Source of the DNA: Parablautia intestinalis
Lineage (GTDB): Bacteria > Bacillota > Clostridia > Lachnospirales > Lachnospiraceae
DNA: 64,000 nucleotides
Direction: 5' to 3'
Assembly: GCA_003612395.1 (NCBI GenBank)
Contig: RAYQ01000015.1
Coordinates: 1 to 64,000 of the forward strand
Part shown: piece by piece, positions 25,360 to 34,112 of the stretch
Numbering within the stretch: position 1 is the first letter of the stretch
How the letters are laid out: each line of letters opens with the position of its first letter
Translations under genes and position numbers: made by a program
The notes under the pieces: generated by a model
Databases searched by the model: none
The model's input: the letters and a program-made list of their open reading frames with translations, nothing else
Told to the model about the DNA's origin: nothing

Positions 25360-26325
25360 ATGAATAAAATCGTGATATCGGGGGCCACAGGCGCAATAGG
25401 AACAGCGCTGATTGGGTACGCGCTGGAGAGACAGATGCAGGTGCTCGCCATATGTCATAGAGGGTCTAAGAGGATTGCGCGGCTTAAGAAAGCACAAGGA
25501 TTATGCATACTGGAGTTAAATGCGCAGGAATATTCTGACTTCGTAAATCATAAAGAAGAACTGACTGCTCTGGGGAAATATGACGTTTTTTTTCATCTGG
25601 CATGGCAGGGGACTACGGGTCCCGACCGGAACGATACGGGGCTGCAGATGAGAAATATTCAATATGCCCTTGATGCGGTGGATTTGGCGAAAGAGCTTGG
25701 ATGCGAATGCTTTGTGGGGGCAGGATCCCAGGCGGAGTATGGCAGGGCGGAAGGAATGATTTGCCCGGACACTCCGGCGTTTCCGGAGAATGGATATGGG
25801 ATTGCCAAGCTGTGTGCCGGTCAGATGACCAGAATAAAGTGTGAACAGCTAAAGATCAAACATATCTGGACAAGAATTTTAAGCGTCTACGGACCGGGAG
25901 ACGGGGAAGGATCGCTTATTATGTCTGCAATTGGCGGATTTTTAGAAAATTGTGAAACAAAGTTTACAGCCGGGATGCAAAAGTGGGATTATCTTTACAG
26001 CAAAGATGCGGCCAGAATTCTGGCAGGTTTAGCCAGTTGGGGCGAAGCAGGACAAATTTACTGTGTGGGCTCAGGGCAAATCCGGCTGTTAAAGGAATAT
26101 ATTCATGAGATTTATAAAGAGGTATCAGGACACAGGGCCAGCGATGAAGAATTGGGTATTGGCCGCAGACCTTATATGGACAGGCAGGTTATGTACCTTC
26201 AGGCAGATACTTCCAGGTGGCCCGGGGAGCTTAAGCAGGAATTGGAACAAAATCCCATGTGTTCTTTTACAGAGGGAATAAAGGAAACAATTTCCTGGTA
26301 TAAGAGGTTTCAAAACGAATTTTAG
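25360..26325 (+). CDS. NAD-dependent epimerase/reductase (extended SDR), 321 aa
   Basis: Rossmann motif ISGATGAIGTALIGYA at the N-terminus, FVGAGSQAEYG as the Ser region and YGIAK as the catalytic Tyr-x-x-x-Lys place it in the extended SDR family. VYGPGDGEGS follows the active site. It starts 20 bp after the YerE-like gene and ends 13 bp before ddhB. By analogy with YerF it could reduce the keto group of a C-branched CDP-sugar; a 4-reductase or epimerase would fit equally well. Confidence 0.7.
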   Translation: MNKIVISGATGAIGTALIGYALERQMQVLAICHRGSKRIARLKKAQGLCILELNAQEYSDFVNHKEELTALGKYDVFFHLAWQGTTGPDRNDTGLQMRNIQYALDAVDLAKELGCECFVGAGSQAEYGRAEGMICPDTPAFPENGYGIAKLCAGQMTRIKCEQLKIKHIWTRILSVYGPGDGEGSLIMSAIGGFLENCETKFTAGMQKWDYLYSKDAARILAGLASWGEAGQIYCVGSGQIRLLKEYIHEIYKEVSGHRASDEELGIGRRPYMDRQVMYLQADTSRWPGELKQELEQNPMCSFTEGIKETISWYKRFQNEF

Positions 26326-26338
26326 GAGGCGTGGCTGG

Positions 26339-27424
26339 ATGAACGATTTTTTCAGAGATAAAAAAGTATTGGTTACGGGACATACCGGCTTTAAGGGAAC
26401 ATGGTTATGCGAGATTTTAAAATGCTTTGGCGCTAATGTGGCAGGTTATGCGTTAGAACCGGCTACCGCTCCGGCACTTTTTAACCTGACCGGGATGGGA
26501 GAGGAGATGACCTCCTATATTGGGGATATAAGGGATTTGGAGCATTTGAAAGAGGTTTTCCGGAAGGAAAAGCCTGAAATCGTGATTCATATGGCAGCGC
26601 AGCCCATTGTCAGGGAGTCCTATCAAAATCCGGTGGATACGTATGCAATTAATGTGATGGGAACGGTAAATGTTTTGGAATGTGTGAGACTTACTGATTC
26701 TGTAAAATCAGTGGTGAATGTGACTACGGATAAAGTGTATCGGAATAACGAGTGGGAAAAAGGATATGTGGAGACGGATGTTTTGGACGGATATGATCCC
26801 TACTCAAACAGCAAATCCTGCTCGGAGCTGGTGACACACAGTTATAAGCAGGCATTCTTAAACGGGCAGCAAATAGCGGTGTCCACCTGCAGGGCGGGGA
26901 ATGTAATTGGCGGCGGCGATTTCGCCAAAGACCGTATTGTGCCGGATTGTGTGAGAGCAGCACAAAAGGGAGAACAGATCATTGTAAGAAATCCTCACTC
27001 GGTAAGACCTTACCAGCATGTATTAGAGCCTTTGTTTGCTTATCTTATGGTTGCCAGGGCGCAATATGAAAACCCTGCTTTGGGGGATGCTTATAATGTA
27101 GGGCCGGATGATAATAACTGCATTACCACCGGGGAGCTTACAGAGCTATTCTGCCGGATCTGGAATAAGCAGCATCCTAAGGAAGGGCAGATGCTCGGCT
27201 GGGTGAACCGTTCGGACGGCGGGCCTCATGAAGCAAATTTTCTGAAACTTAACTGTACGAAGCTCAAGGAGAGCTTTAAGTGGAGCCCTAAATGGTCAGT
27301 GGAGCATACCCTGGAGAAGGTAATTGAATTTGAACTGCTAAGGCTCTGCTCAGGGGAAAAGGTAAAAGCCAGTGAACTGGAAAGCTGTATGAGAAAGCAA
27401 ATCCGTGAATACAGAAATGCCTGA
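26339..27424 (+). CDS. ddhB: CDP-glucose 4,6-dehydratase
   Basis: VLVTGHTGFKGTWLCEIL carries the GHTGFKG(T/S)W signature of CDP-glucose 4,6-dehydratases. NVTTDKVYRNNEW supplies the catalytic Thr-Asp-Lys and DPYSNSKSCSELV the Tyr-x-x-x-Lys. At 361 residues it is the normal family length. It converts CDP-glucose to CDP-4-keto-6-deoxyglucose, the step before ddhC. AGGAGG lies just before the start. Its substrate would come from ddhA, which is broken in this locus (14756-15420), so another cytidylyltransferase would be needed. Confidence 0.9.
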   Translation: MNDFFRDKKVLVTGHTGFKGTWLCEILKCFGANVAGYALEPATAPALFNLTGMGEEMTSYIGDIRDLEHLKEVFRKEKPEIVIHMAAQPIVRESYQNPVDTYAINVMGTVNVLECVRLTDSVKSVVNVTTDKVYRNNEWEKGYVETDVLDGYDPYSNSKSCSELVTHSYKQAFLNGQQIAVSTCRAGNVIGGGDFAKDRIVPDCVRAAQKGEQIIVRNPHSVRPYQHVLEPLFAYLMVARAQYENPALGDAYNVGPDDNNCITTGELTELFCRIWNKQHPKEGQMLGWVNRSDGGPHEANFLKLNCTKLKESFKWSPKWSVEHTLEKVIEFELLRLCSGEKVKASELESCMRKQIREYRNA

Positions 27425-27472
27425 AAAGAAAAGTAAATTGTGACACAAACTTGTTATGTGCAAATAAAGCAA

Positions 27473-27570
27473 AGGTGAACTTTGTTCACCTCACAAAAAG
27501 GGAGGATAAGTTTGGAAGCAAACTTCCAAACTCTTCATCGATGGCAGTATCGCAAGCAAAGCTTGCGATA
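27473..27570 (+). repeat. Hairpin leader element, copy 1 (before ddhC)
   Basis: Three perfect hairpins in a row: AGGTGAAC-TTT-GTTCACCT (27473-27491), GTTTGGAAG-CAAA-CTTCCAAAC (27510-27531) and TATCGCAAGC-AAA-GCTTGCGATA (27548-27570). The words GGAGGATAAGT and GGCAGTATCGCAAGC recur at 42107-42172. It ends ten bases before the ribosome binding site of ddhC and must lie in the transcript. Confidence 0.7.
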
Positions 27571-27587
27571 TGCAGGAAGGAGTAAAA

Positions 27588-28916
27588 ATGAATGAAAAGC
27601 AGGCCCGGGAGCAGATCCTGGAATTGGTAAAAGATTATTGCGAAACTTATCACAATCAAAAGAAAGAGTATGAGCAGGGAGACAGAATACCCTATGCAAG
27701 CCGTGTTTATGACAGCGAAGAAATGGTGAATCTGGTGGACAGTGCGTTGGAATTCTGGTTAACCTCAGGCAGGTACACAGCTGAATTTGAAAAAGGACTC
27801 TCTGAGTTTCTGGGTGTGGAATATTGTGCTCTGGTTAATTCCGGATCATCTGCTAATTTGCTGGCATTTATGGCGCTTACCTCTCCTTTGCTGGGTGAGC
27901 GTGCTATTGGGCGCGGCGATGAAGTGATTACCGTGGCGGCCGGTTTTCCCACTACTGTGGCGCCGATTGTACAATACGGAGCGGTTCCGGTGTTTATTGA
28001 TGTGACGATTCCCCAGTATAATCTGGATGTGTCCATGCTGGAAAAGGCACTTTCTGACAGGACAAAGGCGGTGATGGCAGCCCATACCCTGGGAAATCCT
28101 TTCGATTTAAAGGCGGTGAGAGAATTTTGTGACAGGCATAATCTCTGGCTGATTGAAGATAACTGTGATGCGCTGGGGTCAACTTATCTGTGGAATGGAG
28201 AAGAACGTTTTACGGGCACTATCGGGGATATTGGAACCTCCAGCTTTTATCCGCCTCATCATATGACTATGGGAGAGGGCGGCGCAGTGTATACAAACAA
28301 TGCATTGCTGAATAAGTGCGTGAAATCCTTCCGGGACTGGGGACGTGACTGTGTCTGTGTGTCAGGACAGGATAACATGTGCGGACACAGGTTTGACGGA
28401 CAGTATGGAGAGCTGCCGGCAGGCTATGATCACAAATATGTGTATTCACATTTTGGATATAACCTGAAAGCAACTGATCTGCAGGCGGCAATCGGCTGTG
28501 CCCAATTGAAAAAAATTTCCGGTTTTACCAAACGGCGTCAGGAGAATTTTAATTACCTGAAGGAGCAGCTTATTGAAAAGGGCATGGAAAAGTACTTTAT
28601 TCTTCCCAAGGCCTGCCCCGGGTCTATGCCAAGCTGGTTTGGCTTTATGCTTACCTGCCGGGAAGGGGTTTTGAGAAACAAAGTGGTGCAGAATCTGGAA
28701 AACCACAAAATACAAACCAGAATGCTTTTTGCCGGCAATATAACAAAGCATCCCTGCTTTGATGAAATGCGCAGAACGGGGCAGGGGTACCGGGTGGCTG
28801 GAGAACTCACCTGTACGGATCAAATTATGAAGGATACCTTCTGGATAGGCGTATATCCGGGGATGACACAAAAGATGCTGGATGAAATGGTAAGCGTTTT
28901 GACGCAATGTTTTTAA
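27588..28916 (+). CDS. ddhC: CDP-4-keto-6-deoxyglucose 3-dehydrase (Fe-S, PMP-dependent)
   Basis: Start at ATG 27588, after AGGAAGGAG; an in-frame ATG at 27570 lies inside the leader hairpin. The protein is an aminotransferase-fold enzyme whose Schiff-base lysine is replaced by His (SFYPPHHMTMGEGG), as in DdhC/RfbH, so PMP stays unbound. DCVCVSGQDNMCGHRF contains the C-x-C-x7-C pattern of the [2Fe-2S] ligands in this family. It removes the 3-hydroxyl of CDP-4-keto-6-deoxyglucose together with a separate reductase (DdhD/AscD), and no reductase gene is visible in the window. A strong terminator follows. Confidence 0.9.
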   Translation: MNEKQAREQILELVKDYCETYHNQKKEYEQGDRIPYASRVYDSEEMVNLVDSALEFWLTSGRYTAEFEKGLSEFLGVEYCALVNSGSSANLLAFMALTSPLLGERAIGRGDEVITVAAGFPTTVAPIVQYGAVPVFIDVTIPQYNLDVSMLEKALSDRTKAVMAAHTLGNPFDLKAVREFCDRHNLWLIEDNCDALGSTYLWNGEERFTGTIGDIGTSSFYPPHHMTMGEGGAVYTNNALLNKCVKSFRDWGRDCVCVSGQDNMCGHRFDGQYGELPAGYDHKYVYSHFGYNLKATDLQAAIGCAQLKKISGFTKRRQENFNYLKEQLIEKGMEKYFILPKACPGSMPSWFGFMLTCREGVLRNKVVQNLENHKIQTRMLFAGNITKHPCFDEMRRTGQGYRVAGELTCTDQIMKDTFWIGVYPGMTQKMLDEMVSVLTQCF

Positions 28917-28935
28917 ATACAGAATATCTTTACGG

Positions 28936-28965
28936 CAGGGAACGAATTTTCGTTCCCTGTTTTAT
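28936..28965 (+). terminator. Rho-independent terminator after ddhC
   Basis: CAGGGAACGAA pairs with TTCGTTCCCTG across a minimal loop and is followed by TTTTATT. It closes the CDP-sugar transcription unit. Confidence 0.9.
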
Positions 28966-28968
28966 TAC

Positions 28969-29004
28969 AATAAGCCGGCCTGCGAAGCGCGACAGCGTTT
29001 GTTA
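28969..29004 (+). repeat. Post-terminator repeat, copy 1
   Basis: AATAAGCCGGCCTGCGAAGC followed by GCGACAGCGTTTGTT. Related copies start at 47933 and 60711, each also beginning within a few bases of a terminator T-run. The core is AATAAG-x-(T/G)G-C-(T/C)-GCG-x-(A/G)GCG-x-(G/A)(C/A). Confidence 0.55.
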
Positions 29005-29180
29005 CTATAAGGCGGCTTCTTTCCTGTTTAATTTCAGTGAGATTACTGACTTAATGCGGTATCACAGGGGTGGTTTGCGTTAGGGGGAGGACATAAAAAT
29101 ATGTGCCTTGTCCTGCCACAGGACAGGGAGAACGAAAAAGTATAATAAAATGTTTGTGTCAATATTAATGGAGATGAAAT

Positions 29181-29426
29181 ATGGCACGAATAGTTGATGA
29201 AGCGCAAAATGTTGTTGGTGAAAAAATCAAGAAATACAGAATGGAAAGAAAATTAAGCCAAAAAGATCTTTCGGAAAAATTAGAGGTATATGCAATCTAC
29301 ATTTGCCGGGGGTCAATCTCAAGAATTGAGAGCCATGAGCGCACGGTAACAGATTTTGAGCTGAGGGCTATGGCAAAAGTTCTTTGTGTTTCTATTGAAG
29401 AACTGTATGAGGAAAAAAATATTTAG
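29181..29426 (+). CDS. XRE-family HTH regulator, 81 aa
   Basis: A single Cro/C1-type HTH: GEKIKKYRMERKLSQKDLSE forms the first helices, GSISRIESHERTVTDFEL the recognition helix and following turn, and MAKVLCVSIEELYEE the C-terminal helix. GGAG lies seven bases before ATG 29181. It is not close in sequence to the two XRE copies in the left island. The secreted protein starting 47 bp downstream is probably co-transcribed. A TATAAT at 29141-29146 could be its -10 box, and an imperfect hairpin (29106-29128) sits just before it. Confidence 0.8.
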   Translation: MARIVDEAQNVVGEKIKKYRMERKLSQKDLSEKLEVYAIYICRGSISRIESHERTVTDFELRAMAKVLCVSIEELYEEKNI

Positions 29427-29473
29427 AAGCTTCGTCAGCGTTCGCGCCCAAAAGGGAAAGGAGTAAGAAACAG

Positions 29474-30403
29474 ATGAAAAAGAAAGGCATGAAAAAAAGA
29501 ATGTTGGCAATGGTATTGAGCATTGGAATTATGGGAATGATTGCAGCCGGTTTTACTGCACAAGTGGCACAGGCAGCGCTGCAGCCGGCCATTTCTGATT
29601 TAGGGGTATCGGAAAGCGGGGACGGACAGGGAATTGCGGCATATTGCAGTTATCAAAATTACACCGAACAGAGCGGGTGTGAGATGACGCTGTACCTTTA
29701 CCGGAAAGAGGAAGGAGGACAGATATCCATTTTGCTGCGGCGCAAGATCCCTTATGCCTCATCAGGAAACATAAGCACAGACGTATTTAAGGCACAGGAA
29801 GGTATTTATTTTGCTTCTGTGGGAACAAATTACGGCAGTGAGGTTATGCAGACCTATTCCCGTAGCTATTACAGGGTAAAAATCGAGAATGGTAAAGTGG
29901 AAGTTACGGAAATTACAGAGGGTACCGGGGATGTAAATGCAGACAGTCAAAATAAAGGGGCAAAGACAGATAAAGAGAAAGCGAAGGGTACGGCATGTCC
30001 GCACAATTGGACATATGAACTGGAAAGGCAGGCCACGGCAAAGCAGGACAGCCTTTTGGCCTATCAGTGTACCATATGCGGAGACGTGACGGACTATGTG
30101 GAAGTGCCTAATTCAGCCTACGGCGTATTTTTAAAGGAGACGGCGGAAAAGATTCAAAATGCCGGGACAGGCGAAGTGGTGATAGACACGGATCGCTGGA
30201 TGAGCTTTGACTCTGCGGTACTTAAGGTTCTTGCATGCCGCAGGGACGTGGCGGTGAGCCTTTATTATCAGTATCAGGGGAAGAGACACCACGTAAGGAT
30301 TCCGGCAGGCGGGGATGTAAGCGGGCTTGGAGATGAAAACGGGTATTGCGGATTTTTGTATCTGACACAGGTATTTGGAGAAGAAGAACAGGCAAAAGAA
30401 TAA
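29474..30403 (+). CDS. Secreted protein with CxxC zinc-ribbon-like motif, 309 aa
   Basis: The N-terminus MKKKGMKKRMLAMVLSIGIM continues to a hydrophobic core and an AQA cleavage region, a Sec signal peptide. The mature part has a beta-rich segment (~35-155), a Lys/Asp-rich linker, and then CPHNWTYELER followed by QCTICGD. This Cys-x-His...Cys-x-x-Cys arrangement occurs in small extracellular modules of clostridial surface proteins. The last ~100 residues are unassigned. AAAGGAG precedes the ATG at 29474. The gene follows a small XRE regulator. The function is unknown. Confidence 0.6.
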   Translation: MKKKGMKKRMLAMVLSIGIMGMIAAGFTAQVAQAALQPAISDLGVSESGDGQGIAAYCSYQNYTEQSGCEMTLYLYRKEEGGQISILLRRKIPYASSGNISTDVFKAQEGIYFASVGTNYGSEVMQTYSRSYYRVKIENGKVEVTEITEGTGDVNADSQNKGAKTDKEKAKGTACPHNWTYELERQATAKQDSLLAYQCTICGDVTDYVEVPNSAYGVFLKETAEKIQNAGTGEVVIDTDRWMSFDSAVLKVLACRRDVAVSLYYQYQGKRHHVRIPAGGDVSGLGDENGYCGFLYLTQVFGEEEQAKE

Positions 30404-30425
30404 AAGCCGATTTTTATAATATGTA

Positions 30426-30454
30426 TTCACTATCGGCCTAAACTTTGCTATAAT
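30426..30454 (+). promoter_or_regulatory. Probable promoter of the uronic-acid genes
   Basis: TTCACT (30426-30431), 17 bases, TATAAT (30449-30454). The -35 box is weak. Between it and the gene lie two similar A-rich words, AAAAAGGAATTATAATAAAA and AATAAAAAGGAATTTTAACA. Confidence 0.5.
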
Positions 30455-30535
30455 ACTACAGTAATTTAAAAAAAGGAATTATAATAAAAAAGATATTTAA
30501 TAATAAAAAGGAATTTTAACAATAAAAGAGGATGA

Positions 30536-31537
30536 ATGCATATGAGTGACCTGACGGAAGTAAAAACGTATCTTGTCACAGGCGGAGCCGGATTTATAGG
30601 CTACTTTCTTTCCAGGGCCTTACTGGAAAAGGGGATGAGGGTAATTGGTCTTGACAATTTAAATGATTATTATGAGGTTTCCTTAAAGGAGGATCGTCTG
30701 GCGATCTTAAAGGAGTATCCCGGATATCATTTTATAAAGGCAGATCTTGCGGATAAGAGCGCGGTATTTTCCGCATTTGAGAATTATAAGCCTTCAATTG
30801 TGGTAAATCTTGCGGCGCAGGCTGGGGTGCGTTACAGCATTGATAATCCTGACGCATATATCAGCTCAAATATAGTGGGCTTTTTTCATATTTTGGAGGC
30901 GTGTCGTCATTATCCGGTGGAGCATCTTGTCTTTGCCTCCTCCAGCTCTGTTTATGGGGGAAATAAGAAGGTGCCTTTTTCCACAGAGGATAAGGTGGAC
31001 AGGCCGGTAAGCCTGTATGCGGCTACCAAAAAATCCAATGAGCTGATGGCTTACTCTTACAGTAAGCTGTATCAGATTCCGCTGACCGGCCTGCGTTTTT
31101 TTACAGTGTACGGCCCAATGGGGAGGCCGGATATGGCGTATTTTAAATTTGCAAAAAAAATTATGGCCGGAGAACCCATTCAGATTTATAATCACGGCGA
31201 CATGCTGCGTGATTTTACGTATATTGATGATATTATAAAGGGAATAGAGGACGTCCTTGAAAGGCCCCCGGCAGCAGATGAAAACGGCGTACTTTATAAG
31301 ATCTATAATATAGGGAACAATAAGCCGGAAAAACTGATGGATTATATTGCCGTGCTGGAAAAGCACCTGGGAAGGGAAGCCAAAAAGGAGTATCTTCCCA
31401 TGCAGCCGGGAGATGTGTACGAGACTTATGCAGATGTGCAGGACTTGATGGATGATTTCGGGTTTAAGCCTTCTACTTCTATTGAAGAAGGGCTTAGCCG
31501 GTTTGCAGAGTGGTTTCGGGATTATTATAAAAAATAG
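30536..31537 (+). CDS. UDP-glucuronate 4-epimerase-like SDR, 333 aa
   Basis: LVTGGAGFIGYFLSRALLEK is the NAD-binding motif, FASSSSVYGGNKKVPF gives the Ser region, and YAATK the catalytic Tyr-x-x-x-Lys. DNLNDYYEVSLKEDRL is characteristic of the UDP-glucuronate 4-epimerase group (CapI type), which makes UDP-galacturonate. ATG 30542 is an alternative start with slightly better spacing from AGAGG. UDP-glucose 6-dehydrogenase, the enzyme that makes its substrate, is encoded directly downstream, so the pair should supply uronic acids for the surface polymer. Confidence 0.85.
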   Translation: MHMSDLTEVKTYLVTGGAGFIGYFLSRALLEKGMRVIGLDNLNDYYEVSLKEDRLAILKEYPGYHFIKADLADKSAVFSAFENYKPSIVVNLAAQAGVRYSIDNPDAYISSNIVGFFHILEACRHYPVEHLVFASSSSVYGGNKKVPFSTEDKVDRPVSLYAATKKSNELMAYSYSKLYQIPLTGLRFFTVYGPMGRPDMAYFKFAKKIMAGEPIQIYNHGDMLRDFTYIDDIIKGIEDVLERPPAADENGVLYKIYNIGNNKPEKLMDYIAVLEKHLGREAKKEYLPMQPGDVYETYADVQDLMDDFGFKPSTSIEEGLSRFAEWFRDYYKK

Positions 31538-31620
31538 AAAGAGCACAATAACAAGTCGCCAAAATTGCGGCAGGCAAATTTGTGCCGGAGCGTCACAGCG
31601 TCACAAATTCCATGATGGCA

Positions 31621-31745
31621 GGGTGAAATCTGAGATTTCGCCCGCCTTCTCAACGTAAACGCTTTGAAATGGAGGACACTTTATCGGCGGCAGTACCGCA
31701 GGCATAGCTTGCGATATATGGCAATAGGCTTTGCCTATTGCATGC
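31621..31745 (+). repeat. Hairpin leader element, copy 2 (before ugd)
   Basis: GGGTGAAATC-TGA-GATTTCGCCC (31621-31643), then GGAGGACAC, then GGCGGCAGTACCGCAGGC with GCTTGCGATATATG. A perfect hairpin, GCAATAGGC-TTT-GCCTATTGC (31721-31741), and ATGC follow. The order and wording match the copies at 27473 and 46021. It ends just before GGAAAGGAG of ugd. Confidence 0.7.
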
Positions 31746-31758
31746 GGAAAGGAGAAAA

Positions 31759-33069
31759 ATGAAAATTGCTGTAGCAGGAACGGGATATGTAGGTTTGGTG
31801 GCAGGCGTATGCTTTGCGGAAAAAGGGTATGATGTGACCTGTGTAGATGTGGATGAAAAAAAGGTGGATCTGATGCGCCGGGGGATTTCTCCCATTTATG
31901 AAGAGGGCTTAGAGGAACTGATGCAAAAGAATAATGCAGAGGGAACCTTACATTTTACCACAGATTACAAGAGTGCTTATAGGGATGCGGACGCTATTTT
32001 TATCGGTGTGGGAACGCCGGAGATGCCGGACGGAAGCGCAAACTTAAGCTATATTGCCACGGTCTCAAGGCAGATTGCGGAAACAGTTGAAAAGGATTGC
32101 CTGGTGGTGGTGAAATCCACGGTTCCGGTTGGGACCAATGATAAGGTGGAGCAGTTTATCAAGGATTTTCTGGTGCATCATGTGAAGGTTGAGGTGGCCT
32201 CCAACCCCGAATTTTTAGCTCAGGGCACCGCAGTCCACGATACGCTGCATGCGGCCAGGATTATTATCGGAACGGAAAGTAAGGAGGCGGAGGAGCTTCT
32301 GACCAGAATTTATGAGCCCTTTGGCCTTCCCATTGTTTCGGTAAAGCGCCGCTCGGCAGAAATGATTAAGTATGCCTGCAATGATTTTCTGGCGCTTAAG
32401 ATTTCTTACATGAATGATATTGCCAATTTGTGCGAGCTGGTGGGAGCAGATATCACGGATGTGGCAAAGGGAATGAGTTATGATGAGAGAATCGGCGCCC
32501 GGTTCTTAAATGCCGGGATTGGATTTGGGGGGAGCTGTTTCCCGAAGGATACCAAGGCCCTTAAATATCTGGCAAGGGAGCACGGCTATCAGCTTAAAAC
32601 AGTGGAGGCCTGTGTGGACGTAAATGCTGTCCAGAAGACCAGACTTTTTGAAAAGGCAAAGGACAGGATGATTACTTTTAGCGGCTTAAAGGTGGCAGTT
32701 TTGGGCCTGACGTTTAAGGCAGGAACAGATGATTTGCGGGAAGCGCCTTCTATTGATAACCTGAAGCTTTTACTGGCAGCAGGTGCGGACGTTTATGCTT
32801 ATGATCCGAAGGGAGTGGAACGCTCCGAAATGATTTTTCCGGAAGGAAAAGTGGATAATGGAACTATAACATACGTTCCATCGGTAAAAGAAGCTCTGGA
32901 TAAAGCCAATATCTGTTTTGTATTTACCGAGTGGCCGGAGATTAGAGAGGTTAGGCCCTCAGAGTTTAAGGAAAGAATGCATACCCCTCTTGTATATGAC
33001 GGGAGAAATCTCTATGACCTGGAGGAAATGAAAGAAGCAGGGGTGGAATATTACAGTATCGGACGTTAA
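31759..33069 (+). CDS. ugd: UDP-glucose 6-dehydrogenase
   Basis: Start at ATG 31759 with AAAGGAG upstream; an in-frame ATG at 31738 lies in the repeat element. AVAGTGYVGLVAGVCFAEKG is the NAD-binding site, EFLAQGTAVHD and KYACNDFLALKIS are substrate-binding segments, and GFGGSCFPKDTKAL contains the catalytic cysteine. It oxidises UDP-glucose to UDP-glucuronate, the substrate of the epimerase encoded just upstream. The stop codon overlaps the stop of the convergent glycosyltransferase gene in a GTTAAC palindrome. Confidence 0.95.
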   Translation: MKIAVAGTGYVGLVAGVCFAEKGYDVTCVDVDEKKVDLMRRGISPIYEEGLEELMQKNNAEGTLHFTTDYKSAYRDADAIFIGVGTPEMPDGSANLSYIATVSRQIAETVEKDCLVVVKSTVPVGTNDKVEQFIKDFLVHHVKVEVASNPEFLAQGTAVHDTLHAARIIIGTESKEAEELLTRIYEPFGLPIVSVKRRSAEMIKYACNDFLALKISYMNDIANLCELVGADITDVAKGMSYDERIGARFLNAGIGFGGSCFPKDTKALKYLAREHGYQLKTVEACVDVNAVQKTRLFEKAKDRMITFSGLKVAVLGLTFKAGTDDLREAPSIDNLKLLLAAGADVYAYDPKGVERSEMIFPEGKVDNGTITYVPSVKEALDKANICFVFTEWPEIREVRPSEFKERMHTPLVYDGRNLYDLEEMKEAGVEYYSIGR

Positions 33070-33995
33070 CAGCCGCACCTTTTATCAATAATATATCGGG
33101 GCCTTGCCTTGATTTCATCATAAATCCGGGAAATATAATGACCGATAATTCCCAGGCTGATCATCAGAACGCTGCCGATAATCAGCTGCAGCAAAATAAC
33201 AGTGGTGAAGCCTTCTAAGGCCGAACCGGAAAAATATTTGTACAATGACTGGATGCCAAGGGCAATGGACGCTAAGAACATGATCCATCCCATCAGACTG
33301 ACAAACTGCATGGGAGCGCCTGAAAAGGAGGTAATGTTTTGAATGGCATATTTGGTAAGACTCCACACAGACCATTTGGAAGAACCGATGGTCCGCTCCT
33401 GAACCTCAAAGGGAATGGTGGTGGAGCGAAAACCAACCCAGGAGGAAAGGGCCCGGAAGAAGGGAGCCCGTTCCGGAAGGATTAAGAGGGCATCTACCGC
33501 CTTGCGGTCCATCAATTTAAAATCAGAGGCTTTGGACATATCAATACCGGTTGCCTTGCTGATAAGGCAGTAAAAGCTGTTAGCACATAGAGTGTGGAGC
33601 GGGTTTTCCTTTCCTCTGGACTGCTTGATTCCCTCAACTATTTCGCAGCCTTCCTGCCAAAGCCGGTACATTTCAGGCAGCAGGGCCGGAGGGTGCTGTA
33701 AGTCACAGTCCATGATGACGCAGCAGGCGCCGCAGGAGGCTTCTAATCCTGCAAAAATAGCGGCTTCTTTTCCGAAGTTTCTGGAAAAGGACAGGCCTTT
33801 TGCCTCAGAATACTCTTGGGAAAGCTGATGGATGCGCAGATATGTGGCATCCCCGGAACCATCGTCAACAAAAATGATTTCAAAGGGAATGCGGGATGCA
33901 TCCAATATTTCTTTTATGGTGGTAAACGTTTTAGGAATATTATCCTGTTCATTGTAGGAAGGTATAATAATGGAAAGCTTTTGATTTACCTGCAT
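33066..33995 (-). CDS. GtrB/DPM1-like GT2 glycosyltransferase, 309 aa
   Basis: GT2 fold with LSIIIPSYNEQDNI, FVDDGSGD, and VIMDCDLQHPP as the metal-binding motif. Two C-terminal membrane helices (~230-255 and ~265-290) are followed by GHYISRIYDEIKARPRYII, the hallmark of polyprenyl-phosphate glycosyltransferases (GtrB, ArnC, DPM1). It should load a sugar on undecaprenyl phosphate at the inner face. The GtrA-like protein at 15484 is a plausible flippase partner. It is transcribed against the surrounding genes. Confidence 0.9.
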   Translation of the reverse strand: MQVNQKLSIIIPSYNEQDNIPKTFTTIKEILDASRIPFEIIFVDDGSGDATYLRIHQLSQEYSEAKGLSFSRNFGKEAAIFAGLEASCGACCVIMDCDLQHPPALLPEMYRLWQEGCEIVEGIKQSRGKENPLHTLCANSFYCLISKATGIDMSKASDFKLMDRKAVDALLILPERAPFFRALSSWVGFRSTTIPFEVQERTIGSSKWSVWSLTKYAIQNITSFSGAPMQFVSLMGWIMFLASIALGIQSLYKYFSGSALEGFTTVILLQLIIGSVLMISLGIIGHYISRIYDEIKARPRYIIDKRCGC

Positions 33996-34112
33996 GCTGT
34001 CATTCTCCTTGGATAGGTGATTGTGTGCTAAGGGTGCAAACGGTGACTATAAATAAAAGTATATACGAGAAAAAAAGTTTTAGCAATGCCATAACATGAA
34101 AGATTTGTTACG

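Noticed and set aside
27473-27570. CRISPR array
   Set aside because: The three hairpins differ in sequence, are not separated by spacers of constant length, and no cas genes are present.
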